Assembly: GCA_003252385.1 (NCBI GenBank)
Contig: QKEH01000020.1
Coordinates: 1 to 41,123, forward strand
Source: Bacteroidota bacterium
GTDB lineage: Bacteria; Bacteroidota; Bacteroidia; Bacteroidales; UBA10428
Length of the DNA: 41,123 nucleotides
Direction of reading: 5' to 3'
Shown: positions 33,384 through 41,123 of the stretch, one piece after another
Position numbering within the stretch: position 1 is the first letter of the stretch
Layout of the letters: each line of letters starts with the position of its first letter
Notes under the pieces: model-generated
Databases searched by the model: none
The model's input: only the letters and a program-made list of their open reading frames with translations
Told to the model about the DNA's origin: nothing
Made by a program: the position numbers and the translations under genes

Positions 33384-33899
33384 ATGATACTTAGTGATGG
33401 CCAACTGGTTCTTCGGCCTTTTAGAGCCGAAGATGAGCCAGATCTGGCCAGGTTGGCCAACAACAAAAAAGTAGCCGACAACCTGCGTAATGCCTTTCCG
33501 TACCCCTATTCCGAAGCCGATGCCCGGGCATTCCTTTCGATGGTAAAATCACAGGATCCGCAAATCACTTTCGCCATAGTTTATTCCGGGGCGCTGGCCG
33601 GTACTATTGGCCTGGTACCCGGTTCCGATATATATAGCCAAAGTGCCGAATTGGGATACTGGCTGGGCGAACCCTGTTGGAACAAGGGCATTATGACCCA
33701 GGCCATTCCCCTTATAGTGCATCATGCGTTTACTGCGTTGAATTTAATACGCCTGCATGCCGGAGTTTTTGAATACAACACTGCCTCGCGACGCGTGTTG
33801 GAAAAATGTGGGTTTGTTCTGGAGGGTATTTTCCGTAAAGCCATATTCAAAAATGGCAAGTTTTACAATGAGTATCGGTATGCCCTTTTAAAGGAATAA
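33384..33899 (+). CDS. GNAT-family N-acetyltransferase (RimJ/RimL-like)
   Basis: 171 residues. LVLRPFRAEDEPDLARLANNK opens the fold. GYWLGEPCWNKGIMTQAIPL carries the acetyl-CoA binding loop (NKGIMTQA, in place of the usual Q/RxxGxG/A), and NLIRLHAGVFEYNTASRRVLEKCGFVLEG is the C-terminal half typical of the RimJ/RimL branch. It should acetylate an amino group of a protein N-terminus, an amino sugar or a small molecule; the acceptor is unknown. It lies 12 nt behind the two-domain VOC gene, and co-transcription hints at a shared metabolic context. Confidence 0.86.
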   Translation: MILSDGQLVLRPFRAEDEPDLARLANNKKVADNLRNAFPYPYSEADARAFLSMVKSQDPQITFAIVYSGALAGTIGLVPGSDIYSQSAELGYWLGEPCWNKGIMTQAIPLIVHHAFTALNLIRLHAGVFEYNTASRRVLEKCGFVLEGIFRKAIFKNGKFYNEYRYALLKE

Positions 33900-34023
33900 G
33901 TGCAGAGGAAGTACAGGGTAGTCGGGTAATTGCATTTCATCCATGGGCAGGTGTGGTTTTGCCGGATTTTCTCCAGGGTGTTGGGTAGAAATACTAAAAT
34001 TGTTCCAATGAGCCGGATTTTTG

Positions 34024-34569
34024 ATGAAAAAAGCAACACCAGGCAGCCAAAAGCGTATTGAGGAGAAACTACTTGGGCGTATGAAAATGATAGGGTCAAA
34101 CTGGGCAAAAAAGAAATTTATTACTCCTATTGTACATAATTTAAAGCAGGGCATTTCTACCGAGCATTTGTCGGTTTCACTGGCATTGGGAGCCATTGTG
34201 GGATTGATTCCCCTTTATGGGGTAGCTACCGCCATGGTGGGGGTGCTTTCCGTTTCGTTACGGCTGAACTTTATTGCCATGCAAGTTGCGCACTACATTG
34301 TACATCCGCTGCAGCTGGCTCTGCTGGTGCCTTTTCTGAAAGTAGGCGATGCGCTGGTAAAAAGTACGGATGTGAGTTTCACTATTCGGCAATACATCCA
34401 TTTGTTTAAAGCTGATTTTTGGGGTGCTCTTCGCGAACTCTGGATGATCAACCTCTCGGCCATCGGCGTGTGGCTGGTGCTTTCCATTCCCTTGTATTTT
34501 GTGCTTTACCATCTGATCCGGAAGTATATCCGGAAGTACGCACTTAACTTAAGGCGGTTACCTGTTTAA
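34024..34569 (+). CDS. DUF2062 inner-membrane protein
   Basis: 181 residues. After a basic cytoplasmic segment come hydrophobic helices LSVSLALGAIVGLIPLYGVA, TAMVGVLSVSLRLNFIA, ALLVPFLKVGDAL and IGVWLVLSIPLYFVLYHLI, with a lysine/arginine-rich end. The helix pattern and the SLALGAIVGLIPLYG motif fit DUF2062, whose function is unknown and which is sometimes fused to glycosyltransferases. The ATG at 34024 is preferred over a TTG immediately before it. Its last 26 bases overlap the end of the convergent glycosyltransferase gene, so the two coding regions share sequence on opposite strands. Confidence 0.82.
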   Translation: MKKATPGSQKRIEEKLLGRMKMIGSNWAKKKFITPIVHNLKQGISTEHLSVSLALGAIVGLIPLYGVATAMVGVLSVSLRLNFIAMQVAHYIVHPLQLALLVPFLKVGDALVKSTDVSFTIRQYIHLFKADFWGALRELWMINLSAIGVWLVLSIPLYFVLYHLIRKYIRKYALNLRRLPV

Positions 34570-35653
34570 ATTGAGCGATCAGCTTTTCTTCCTCACGTTC
34601 CCAACACAGCTCGCGGGCAGCCAGTTCAATATCACTTGCCTGAATAGCAGGTTCTTCACCTTGAATAAGTGAACGTATCAGGCCGGCCAGTTCTTTGGCG
34701 TCGCGGTTTTTCAGTACTTTACCTATTTTATGATCTTCGACCAGTCGCGCCATTTCGGGTAGGTCGGAAACTACCATGGGGATTCGCGCCTGCAGGTAAT
34801 CAAATACCTTATTGGGGAGCGCGTAACGGTAGTTGAGTCCCAAATCCTCTTCGAGCGATAATCCCAGCGAAGCCCGGGCAGTGTACTTCCACAATTGCTC
34901 AATGGGCACTTTGCCAATAAATTTCACCCGGTTACTTTGTCCCATGCGGTGCGCCAGGTGCCGCAGTTCATGGGCGATATCTCCGTCGCCCACAATCCAC
35001 AACTGGGCATGGTCAATGTAGCGCATGCTCTCAATGGCCAATTCCAGACCCCGGCCGTAGTTTAGGGCACCCTGATAAATGATAACTGTTTCACTGGTTT
35101 TGGGTTCCAATCCGTCAAATTCGTAATCGTATCGAAAGCGCCCTGCATTACGAACCAGAACAAAGCGTGCATTGTATTTTTGCCGGTAGTATTCCACAAT
35201 GGACGGGCTAACGGTAAAAGCATATTGCACCCGTTGGATCAGAAAACGTTCCAAAACCTGCCATACCGAACGGGTCAGCGGGCGGTGCACCAACTCGGGT
35301 ACCTCCGGAAAAAGTTCGTGGCTGTCGAATACCAGGAGTTTTTTGCAGAATTTTGCTGCCAGCCAGCAGGCCGGCAAGGTGTCCAGATCGTTGGAGAGGA
35401 TCACATCCGTTTGGGCTCGCAGCAGGTAAAAGAATACCCTTAGGTTAAGGTTGGCATAGAACAGCGGCCCGGTATTAAACCAAAGGGCAAAGCGTTTGGT
35501 AGTATAGGGTCGGTCGTAGAGGTTGGATGAGTTGTGCAGCCGGCGCCCGAGCAGCGATACATGGTATCCGTATGCCATCAGCGAAGTGGCCACTTTATGC
35601 ACTCGGTTGTCGGTGACAATATCGTTTGATACTACTGAAATTACCCGAATCAA
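34544..35653 (-). CDS. Glycosyltransferase family 4 (GT-B fold)
   Basis: 369 residues. The N-terminal half begins MIRVISVVSNDIVTDNRVHKVATSL and contains VFDSHELFPEVPEL; the C-terminal half has VIIYQGALNYGRGLELAIES, LWIVGDGDIAHELRHLA, VKFIGKVP and LPNKVFDYLQARIPMVVSDLPE, the nucleotide-sugar site of GT4 enzymes. It is a retaining transferase acting on a surface glycan or glycolipid; specificity unknown. Translation appears to start at TTG (35653): no ATG is in frame before a stop upstream, and an AAAGGAAC purine-rich site sits a few nt before the TTG, unusual in a genome with few Shine-Dalgarno sites. Confidence 0.85.
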   Translation of the reverse strand: MIRVISVVSNDIVTDNRVHKVATSLMAYGYHVSLLGRRLHNSSNLYDRPYTTKRFALWFNTGPLFYANLNLRVFFYLLRAQTDVILSNDLDTLPACWLAAKFCKKLLVFDSHELFPEVPELVHRPLTRSVWQVLERFLIQRVQYAFTVSPSIVEYYRQKYNARFVLVRNAGRFRYDYEFDGLEPKTSETVIIYQGALNYGRGLELAIESMRYIDHAQLWIVGDGDIAHELRHLAHRMGQSNRVKFIGKVPIEQLWKYTARASLGLSLEEDLGLNYRYALPNKVFDYLQARIPMVVSDLPEMARLVEDHKIGKVLKNRDAKELAGLIRSLIQGEEPAIQASDIELAARELCWEREEEKLIAQFKQVTALS

Positions 35654-35733
35654 AATAGTTCCTTTTACTTCAACATGTTCCTACTGTGCCCATCCGATCC
35701 GGCGGGTCGAAATTTTAACTCACAAAACTATTG

Positions 35734-35741
35734 TATATTTG
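35734..35741 (+). promoter_or_regulatory. -7 promoter box of murB
   Basis: TATATTTG matches TAnnTTTG exactly, 19 nt before the ATG at 35761. It overlaps an alternative upstream ATG at 35731 and so argues for the later start. Confidence 0.5.
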
Positions 35742-35760
35742 CGACAATCTGAAAAAACTT

Positions 35761-36777
35761 ATGGGCTTGATCTACCAAAACTATTCACTGGACCACTTGA
35801 ATACCTTTCATTTATCGGCCAGGGCAAGCTATTTTGCCTTAATCCGACAACCCGCTGAAATGGAACAGCTCGCCCGGGAGGATTTATTCAGGGAGCAACC
35901 TAAGCTGATCCTCGGTGGTGGGAGTAATTTGTTGTTGACTGGCAACTTTAACGGACTTGTTATTCGTTCCGGGATCCAAGGCCTTGAGTGCGTGGACGAA
36001 ACGGACGAATCGGTATGGATCCGTGTGGGCAGTGGCATGGAGTGGGACGAGTTGGTAGCCTGGGCGGTGGCGCATGATTGGGGCGGATTGGAAAATCTGT
36101 CGGCCATACCAGGCGATGTAGGGGCTGCTCCGGTACAAAATATCGGGGCTTACGGTGCGGAGGCGAAAGATATGATTGAACGGGTGGAGGGTTTTGATTT
36201 CAACAGTAAAACCTGGAAAACCTTTGAAGCCGGCGAGTGTGAATTCGACTATCGCAACAGTATTTTCAAGAAGAAGTTTAAAAATGAGTTTTTGGTTAGT
36301 CAGGTTACCTTTCGGTTGAGCAAGGCGCCCCATAGCTTGCTAACCCATTACGGCAATTTGGAGGAGGAGCTGCAAAAAACGGGAACGCGCTCTCTGGCCG
36401 AAATGCGACGCATCATTACCGACATTCGCCGGTTAAAACTGCCCGACATACACACCACGGGTAATGCCGGCAGTTTTTTTAAAAACCCTGTAGTTTCTTT
36501 AGTTCAAGCCGACCAACTGCGTGATGCATACCCCAATATGCCGGCCTACCCGGCAGGAGACCGGCAAGTCAAATTATCGGCAGCCTGGCTGATTGACCAG
36601 TCGGGATTGAAGGGCTATACCATGGGGCGTGCTGCCACACATACCCAACAACCCCTGGTACTCATCAATACCGGCGGGGCTACTGGCGAAGAAATCTGGA
36701 AACTGGCAGAATACATCCGCGAATTTGTTTTTGACCGGTACGGCGTAATGCTGGAACCGGAGGTAAATGTGTATTAG
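35761..36777 (+). CDS. murB: UDP-N-acetylenolpyruvoylglucosamine reductase MurB
   Basis: 338 residues from the ATG at 35761. LGGGSNLLLTG (51-61) and IPGDVGAAPVQNIGAYGAE bind FAD, FDYRNSIFKKK identifies the E. coli-like type I enzyme, GNAGSFFKNP holds the catalytic Ser, and EPEVNVY at the end holds the catalytic Glu. It reduces UDP-GlcNAc-enolpyruvate to UDP-MurNAc with NADPH in peptidoglycan precursor synthesis in the cytoplasm. It is tail to tail with mltG, another cell-wall gene, with 45 nt between the stops, and faces away from the GT4 gene. Confidence 0.95.
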   Translation: MGLIYQNYSLDHLNTFHLSARASYFALIRQPAEMEQLAREDLFREQPKLILGGGSNLLLTGNFNGLVIRSGIQGLECVDETDESVWIRVGSGMEWDELVAWAVAHDWGGLENLSAIPGDVGAAPVQNIGAYGAEAKDMIERVEGFDFNSKTWKTFEAGECEFDYRNSIFKKKFKNEFLVSQVTFRLSKAPHSLLTHYGNLEEELQKTGTRSLAEMRRIITDIRRLKLPDIHTTGNAGSFFKNPVVSLVQADQLRDAYPNMPAYPAGDRQVKLSAAWLIDQSGLKGYTMGRAATHTQQPLVLINTGGATGEEIWKLAEYIREFVFDRYGVMLEPEVNVY

Positions 36778-36822
36778 GTGCATTTACTAGCCAGGCCGGG
36801 GATTAGCCAACAGGAATTCGTT

Positions 36823-37869
36823 TTACCGATAGATACGCCGTTTGTTGAGCTCGTTGCGATATGCTGCTGCATTGCGGTTGTGTTCGGACAGGTTCCGTGC
36901 AAAAACATGATAACCCGAAAAATCGGGGCTGGCGCAAAAGTACAGATAGCTGTGTTTTTCGTAATTGAGTACCGCATCAATGGACGCAATATCGGGAAAA
37001 CAAATGGGGCCGGGAGGCAACCCATCGACCCGGTAGGTGTTAAAGGGTGAGCTGATTTGGTAGTGCTTGCGCAACACCCGTTTGATGGAAAAATCGCCTA
37101 AGGCATAAATTACCGTGGGGTCGGCCTGTAGGCGCATGGGCTCACGTAGCCGGTTGATATACACTCCCGCCACACGTGCCTTCTCGTCGTTTTTTTTGGT
37201 TTCTTCATTTACAATGGAGGCCAGGGTAATTACTTCTTCGGGCGTCATATCCAGCTTGTCGGCCTTGTGCATGCGCCTTTTGTTCCAAAAACTTTGGTAC
37301 TCGCGGTGCATGCGATCCAATAATCCTTCTACCGACATATTCCAATACACCTCATAAGTGTTGGGAATGAACATGCAGTTGATGGTGTAGGGAGTGAAAC
37401 CGTATTTTTCCTGGGTGGATTTGTCGCGCAAGGCTTTGAGCAGTTCTTTCGACGAAAATTCCATCTGACCGGCAATGCGTTCGCTAAGTTGTTCCAGGGT
37501 GCGAATGTTATTGAAGGTGAGTTTAACGGGAGTTTGTCGACCCGAGCGTAACATATTGATAAACTCGTTATTACTCATGCGCCCATCGATTACATAACGC
37601 CCCGGATAAATATGCGCCGGGTAGTTTTTCTTTTGGGCCACCCACTCCAGACTTTTTCGATTCTCTATGGTCACCATACCGTCCAGGGCATTCATCACCT
37701 GGGAGTAATTCCAGCCCGTGCGAATGTAAACTACGGCTGCTTCGTTGTTTTTGGGGTAGATGTTCGGGGCATAGGCTCTTTTATACAGACTACCCATTTT
37801 TAATCCGGCCAGCAGCAGAACCACCACTACGGCCAGCATTACCCGTTTTAACCACTTATGTGCTTTCAT
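36823..37869 (-). CDS. mltG: Endolytic murein transglycosylase MltG
   Basis: 348 residues. An N-terminal membrane anchor (VMLAVVVVLLLAGLKMGSLY) is followed by a LysM-like segment (VVYIRTGWNYSQVMNAL). The YceG catalytic domain follows with ASIVNEETKKNDEKARVAGVY, whose Glu is the catalytic residue, and RLQADPTVIYALG, SPFNTYRVDGLPPGPICFP. The enzyme cuts nascent glycan strands at the outer face of the inner membrane and sets strand length. Length and motifs are complete. It lies opposite murB and is transcribed toward it. Confidence 0.93.
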   Translation of the reverse strand: MKAHKWLKRVMLAVVVVLLLAGLKMGSLYKRAYAPNIYPKNNEAAVVYIRTGWNYSQVMNALDGMVTIENRKSLEWVAQKKNYPAHIYPGRYVIDGRMSNNEFINMLRSGRQTPVKLTFNNIRTLEQLSERIAGQMEFSSKELLKALRDKSTQEKYGFTPYTINCMFIPNTYEVYWNMSVEGLLDRMHREYQSFWNKRRMHKADKLDMTPEEVITLASIVNEETKKNDEKARVAGVYINRLREPMRLQADPTVIYALGDFSIKRVLRKHYQISSPFNTYRVDGLPPGPICFPDIASIDAVLNYEKHSYLYFCASPDFSGYHVFARNLSEHNRNAAAYRNELNKRRIYR

Positions 37870-38114
37870 ACAATAAAATACGGCAGAAAATTATTCAGTG
37901 TCAGATACCCGAACTAAATATCGATCGGCCAATTGGCAGTGCGAAAATAACTAAAAAAAGTACCCCGGCGAAGCATGTGCTCCCGAAATACAATTACCTC
38001 TGAACCATTGGTCTGCAATACCCGCATAGGTGGCCGTAACCCAATTTCCTATTCTTCCAAACGGCAATATTCTTTTATTTACGCACCTTTGCGGCATTGT
38101 AATGTAGCAACACG

Positions 38115-38972
38115 ATGAAAGGTGAACACTTTAAGAATGTATTTTGGCTCAATTTTGCCATATTGTGTACCAGTAGCTCCGGTATTTTTGCCCGTTCCAT
38201 TGAGCTGCCTGCTTCGATGCTTATTTTGCTGCGGTCGGTTATAGCAGCGGTGTTGCTCCTGGTTTTCTGCAAATGGAAAAAGATTGACCTGTCTTTTAAA
38301 CGCGAGGATCGTTTGAGCATTCTGGCCAGCGGGTTGCTTATGGGGCTGCACTGGGTAAGTTATTTTTATTCTTTAAAACTGTCCAATGTGGCAGTGGGCA
38401 TGTTGTCGCTTTTCACCTTTCCTATCATCACGGTAGTTCTTGAGCCCCTGCTGTTGCGTACCCGTTTCGAAAACGGCCATCTGTTGTTGGGTTTTATGAT
38501 ACTGGCAGGTGTCAATTTTTTGGTACCCGATTTCGACCTGAAGAACGCCCATACCCGTGCGGTGGCCTGGGGCTTGTTTTCGGCCCTGTGCTATTCTCTG
38601 AGGAACCTGATCAGCAAAACTAAAATGACCCAATACCACGGTTCGGCCATTATGCTGGCTCAATTGGTTATTATTAGCGGCATGTTGTCGCCTTTGCTGG
38701 TAGTTGGCACCTATCCCAGTCTTACCAGCCAGTGGCCCTATACCCTGATGTTGGCTGTAATTACCACGGCAATTGGGCATACTCTGTTTTTGTACAGTCT
38801 TAAAAAATTTTCGGTAACCGCTACCAGCATTATGGCCAGCATACAGCCGGTGTATGGCGTTGTGCTGGCGGTAATCTTCCTAAGGGAATACCCCACTGCG
38901 AACACCCTTGTTGGCGGGGGTATTATACTGTCGGCCGTGATCATAGAGAGTGTGCGAACCAGGAAGGCTTAA
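38115..38972 (+). CDS. DMT-superfamily (EamA) transporter
   Basis: 285 residues with about ten hydrophobic segments in two similar halves, as in EamA proteins. The first half includes SMLILLRSVIAAVLLLVFC and VGMLSLFTFPIITVVLEPLL; the second includes SLRNLISKTKMTQYHG, AVITTAIGHTLFLYSLKKF and SIMASIQPVYGVVLAVIFL with the conserved Pro near the end. It probably exports or imports a small metabolite at the inner membrane; the substrate is unknown. The box CACCTTTG at 38084-38091 is a one-mismatch -7 element. It stands alone. Confidence 0.88.
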   Translation: MKGEHFKNVFWLNFAILCTSSSGIFARSIELPASMLILLRSVIAAVLLLVFCKWKKIDLSFKREDRLSILASGLLMGLHWVSYFYSLKLSNVAVGMLSLFTFPIITVVLEPLLLRTRFENGHLLLGFMILAGVNFLVPDFDLKNAHTRAVAWGLFSALCYSLRNLISKTKMTQYHGSAIMLAQLVIISGMLSPLLVVGTYPSLTSQWPYTLMLAVITTAIGHTLFLYSLKKFSVTATSIMASIQPVYGVVLAVIFLREYPTANTLVGGGIILSAVIIESVRTRKA

Positions 38973-39550
38973 ACAATGGATCTCAGACCATGTTAGGGTT
39001 GCGTTTTAGATTATAGGTTGTACGTCAAAATTACTATTCCCCGATAGCCTCTTTTTTTTCGCAATTTATGCTGTATCCATTTCTTTGGTTGAATAATATA
39101 CGTCAAAAAGAATGGGGTTGGCGACCGTACTTGGACACTGCTTTTAACTTTCGGGGACAAGACATAAACCGATAAGAATTGTTCCACTTTGGGTTTTTCG
39201 CCGCGAAAACTGGGTGTTTCGTTAAGTAATTCGTGTATTCGGTTCTAAATTAACCATATAAGCGGCTTTTTCCATTTGAAAACATGAAGTTCGGCTTATT
39301 CTTTCTTTATCTACTGGTCTTCTATTAAATGTACACTTACTATGCGGCTTGTTTATAACCTTTTTCAGTTGCTTTGGCCGATAGGAAAATTTCATGCTAA
39401 TTTGGTTTCTGGCACCATGGAAGAGAAAGTGGTTTCAACGAGAGCAGTTGTATATTTCTTGATTAGAGGTGGGTGGTTGGTTTAACATTGGGTCGTACGA
39501 GAAATATTTACGTCATCGAATCGTAAAGCCTTTTTCCATGGATCAAATTA
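38973..39550. other. Long AT-rich intergenic region, no gene seen
   Basis: 578 bases. No frame on either strand looks coding. The sequence TACGTCAAAA occurs twice, at 39021-39030 and 39099-39108, and a related TTTACGTCAT lies near 39508; these may be chance matches. No strong hairpin or promoter box was seen. Confidence 0.45.
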
Positions 39551-40744
39551 ATGGCGAACCAAAAAAATACAACTATGCCCATGAATTTTGTTTTTAGCGG
39601 CCCGATAGTACAACCGGGGCACACCTGTGTAATCCTGGCAGGACCTCCCTATACGGCTTCTCAGCTGGCCGATGAGCCCGGAGCCAATCTCCCGTTACAA
39701 AGTGCTACCATCAACGCAGATCTGGAGGCTAATTTTACGATAGCTACCCGTGAAAATTTCGGTTTAGTGTTGGAAGATGCCACAGGACGGATTTATGCCA
39801 GGAGTAACGGACGGTCGCTTACCACCGAAGAAGTGAGCGAAGCGATTGAATACTCGGTGCATACCCTGCCTCAGTATTTCAATTTGGAAACCATTGAAGC
39901 TTTTCTGCCCGAGGTACCCTTTACCGAATCCGGTTTGGAAGTGGCTGAGTTGGAGGTGAGTTTGCAAAATGGCTTTGTGCGGGCATCGGGGTTGGCCTAT
40001 TACCGCACTGCTTTGTTGAGCTTTACCATAACCTTCTCATACGATTTTTCCCTCAGCCGGGTAACCCGCCCTTACTGGTTAAACGATACCACCGATGCAA
40101 TAGTGCAAGTGGATACCGAAGCAATACGGGTGCGAGGAGCCAACGTTCTACAACGGATTATCCTCTTCTTTTTCCGTGGTAAGTTTAAGCGGCAGTTGCG
40201 CGACCGTATACAGTCGGAGATGTCCGATACTATCAATGCCTCGGTGGCGGTGGTGGGGCAGAATGCACAGCCTACTATCGATGGTATTGTGATCGATACC
40301 GAACAGGTAGCTATGGAGGTTACCATTTGGCTCGATGACAATCCATGCCCTGGCGCTATGAGCCCGTTGCTTAGCCCAGGCGAACGCAGAGTGCGTAATG
40401 CATTGCAGCTTAAGGAACTTCGTAGCTTAAGAAACCGGATGCTAATTACCAGCGATAAAGGACGCGCCTTGTATGAGTTGTTTCAACCACACCGCAAGGA
40501 ACTGTTTTACCTGATACTTAACCGGGACGAATTAGCGCATCTGGCAGACGAGGGTGTTTCGTGGCTGCTTAAGGAAGTTGCAAGGGTTAGTCAGGAGCCG
40601 GATGGGGCTATTCCGGATTGTATTCAGAAGATGATACAACTATTATCCGAAGCCGGTAGTCCCGCACTTCGCAAGGCAACCGAGCAGGCAAATCGATTGT
40701 TGCAATCCCTGGAACCTCCTCTTGCCGGGTGGCTGAAGCAATAA
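39551..40744 (+). CDS. Protein of unknown function
   Basis: 397 residues, not recognised. There is no signal peptide or membrane span. Residues about 10-75 look like a small beta domain (MNFVFSGPIVQPGHTCVILAGPP, then SATINADLEANFTIATREN). Residues about 130-190 are strand-rich (LEVAELEVSLQNGFVRASG, LLSFTITFSYDFSLSRV). Residues about 210-240 include a basic patch (FFFRGKFKRQLRDRIQSEM). The last 120 residues are helical (NALQLKELRSLRNRMLITSD ... LLQSLEPPLAGWLKQ). It is followed after 110 nt by the truncated gene at the right edge in the same direction. A cytoplasmic role is likely; nothing more can be said. Confidence 0.65.
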   Translation: MANQKNTTMPMNFVFSGPIVQPGHTCVILAGPPYTASQLADEPGANLPLQSATINADLEANFTIATRENFGLVLEDATGRIYARSNGRSLTTEEVSEAIEYSVHTLPQYFNLETIEAFLPEVPFTESGLEVAELEVSLQNGFVRASGLAYYRTALLSFTITFSYDFSLSRVTRPYWLNDTTDAIVQVDTEAIRVRGANVLQRIILFFFRGKFKRQLRDRIQSEMSDTINASVAVVGQNAQPTIDGIVIDTEQVAMEVTIWLDDNPCPGAMSPLLSPGERRVRNALQLKELRSLRNRMLITSDKGRALYELFQPHRKELFYLILNRDELAHLADEGVSWLLKEVARVSQEPDGAIPDCIQKMIQLLSEAGSPALRKATEQANRLLQSLEPPLAGWLKQ

Positions 40745-40854
40745 AGTACCGAAGCTGCCAGATTGGTGCATTTCTTTTTTAAAAGATTATACTGAAACAG
40801 TTGCATAGCTGAAAACCATTGTATAATTTCAAGGTTAAGACCTATCCTACAGTT

Positions 40855-41123
40855 ATGAGTTATACAGCGCGTGAAAAAATAATTGATTTTATTCTGGCTA
40901 AAGGCACGCATTATTACGATTTGTTCGAAGACGATCCCTATATGCAGGCTTTGTATCGCGAAGAATGTTTGAATTTTCTTTGCGAAGGTTTTTTGGATAA
41001 TACCCTTACTCCGGAGCAGGAGGATCAATTCCATGAGGAATTGCGCACAAATCCGGAGTTTCGGAAAAACTTCTCCCAACGCTACGACCTGCATGAATTC
41101 ATGGCAGAAGAAGCCGATTTGCT
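40855..41123 (+). CDS. Truncated gene at window edge, anti-sigma-factor-like N-terminus
   Basis: The first 89 complete codons of an open frame that runs off the window without a stop; the ATG is at 40855. The segment NFLCEGFLDNTLTPEQEDQF followed by HEELRTNPEFRKNFSQ resembles the start of Bacteroidota anti-sigma or zinc-finger-like regulators (a short helical element, then a stretch like LSPEE..EFE). The initial 40 residues are charged and helical. The assignment is weak because the body of the protein is outside the window. Confidence 0.55.
   Translation, partial: MSYTAREKIIDFILAKGTHYYDLFEDDPYMQALYREECLNFLCEGFLDNTLTPEQEDQFHEELRTNPEFRKNFSQRYDLHEFMAEEADL

Noticed and set aside
39021-39108. 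Two copies of TACGTCAAAA as a regulatory repeat
   Set aside because: Ten-base matches in AT-rich DNA with irregular spacing and no adjacent promoter are not enough to call.

Overview
The window reads as Bacteroidota DNA, most likely a free-living member of the Bacteroidales/Marinilabiliales type; this is inferred from sequence only. The evidence is a type IX secretion (T9SS) C-terminal sorting domain at the end of a large secreted protein, TonB-dependent receptors with carboxypeptidase-regulatory N-termini, a DUF4249 lipoprotein, almost no Shine-Dalgarno sites, and several TAnnTTTG (-7) promoter boxes typical of the phylum. No rRNA, tRNA, CRISPR array, insertion sequence or prophage gene was seen. 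The window ends inside a gene at the right edge.

Layout. 1-3.1 kb: a secreted modular glycan-binding protein. 3.2-6.8 kb: a surface-polysaccharide patch with two GT2 glycosyltransferases and a Wzx-like flippase, closed by a bidirectional terminator. 7.1-9.0 kb: a small outer-membrane protein and an HI0933/BaiN-type flavoprotein. 9.2-13.7 kb: a redox-signalling module. On the minus strand lie a 2Fe-2S thioredoxin-like ferredoxin, an [FeFe]-hydrogenase-like iron-sulfur/PAS sensor and a SpoIIE-type phosphatase; a divergent rex gene lies on the plus strand. 13.7-15.6 kb: a VOC protein and a PLP aminotransferase. 15.8-19.9 kb: divergent malQ and glgX for glycogen/maltodextrin use. 20-26.2 kb: a carboxypeptidase-regulatory-domain protein, then an apparent operon of a YbjQ-like protein, an unknown secreted protein, a TonB receptor and a DUF4249 lipoprotein. 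26.4-29.8 kb: very small proteins, a YkgJ-type cysteine cluster protein, an NTF2-like secreted protein, an MnmA-type tRNA thiolase, a decayed outer-membrane protein remnant and a DUF3795 protein. 29.9-34.6 kb: a serine hydrolase, a possible ligand-sensor protein, a two-domain VOC protein, a GNAT acetyltransferase and a DUF2062 membrane protein. 34.5-37.9 kb: a GT4 glycosyltransferase, murB and mltG (cell wall). 38.1-41.1 kb: an EamA transporter, an unknown 397-residue protein and a truncated anti-sigma-like gene.

The most unusual content is the 9.6-13.7 kb module. Its hydrogenase-like protein keeps the iron-sulfur, PAS and coiled-coil parts, and the general fold around the H-cluster loops can be followed, but the cysteines that would hold the H-cluster are replaced. 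It sits between a ferredoxin-like electron carrier and a phosphatase whose metal-binding aspartates are intact. It faces an NADH-sensing Rex repressor across a short intergenic region with a perfect inverted repeat, and no catalytic hydrogenase gene is in the window. I read it as a redox sensor-to-phosphatase relay built on a hydrogenase-derived pseudoenzyme. That function is inference; the sequence changes are directly visible.
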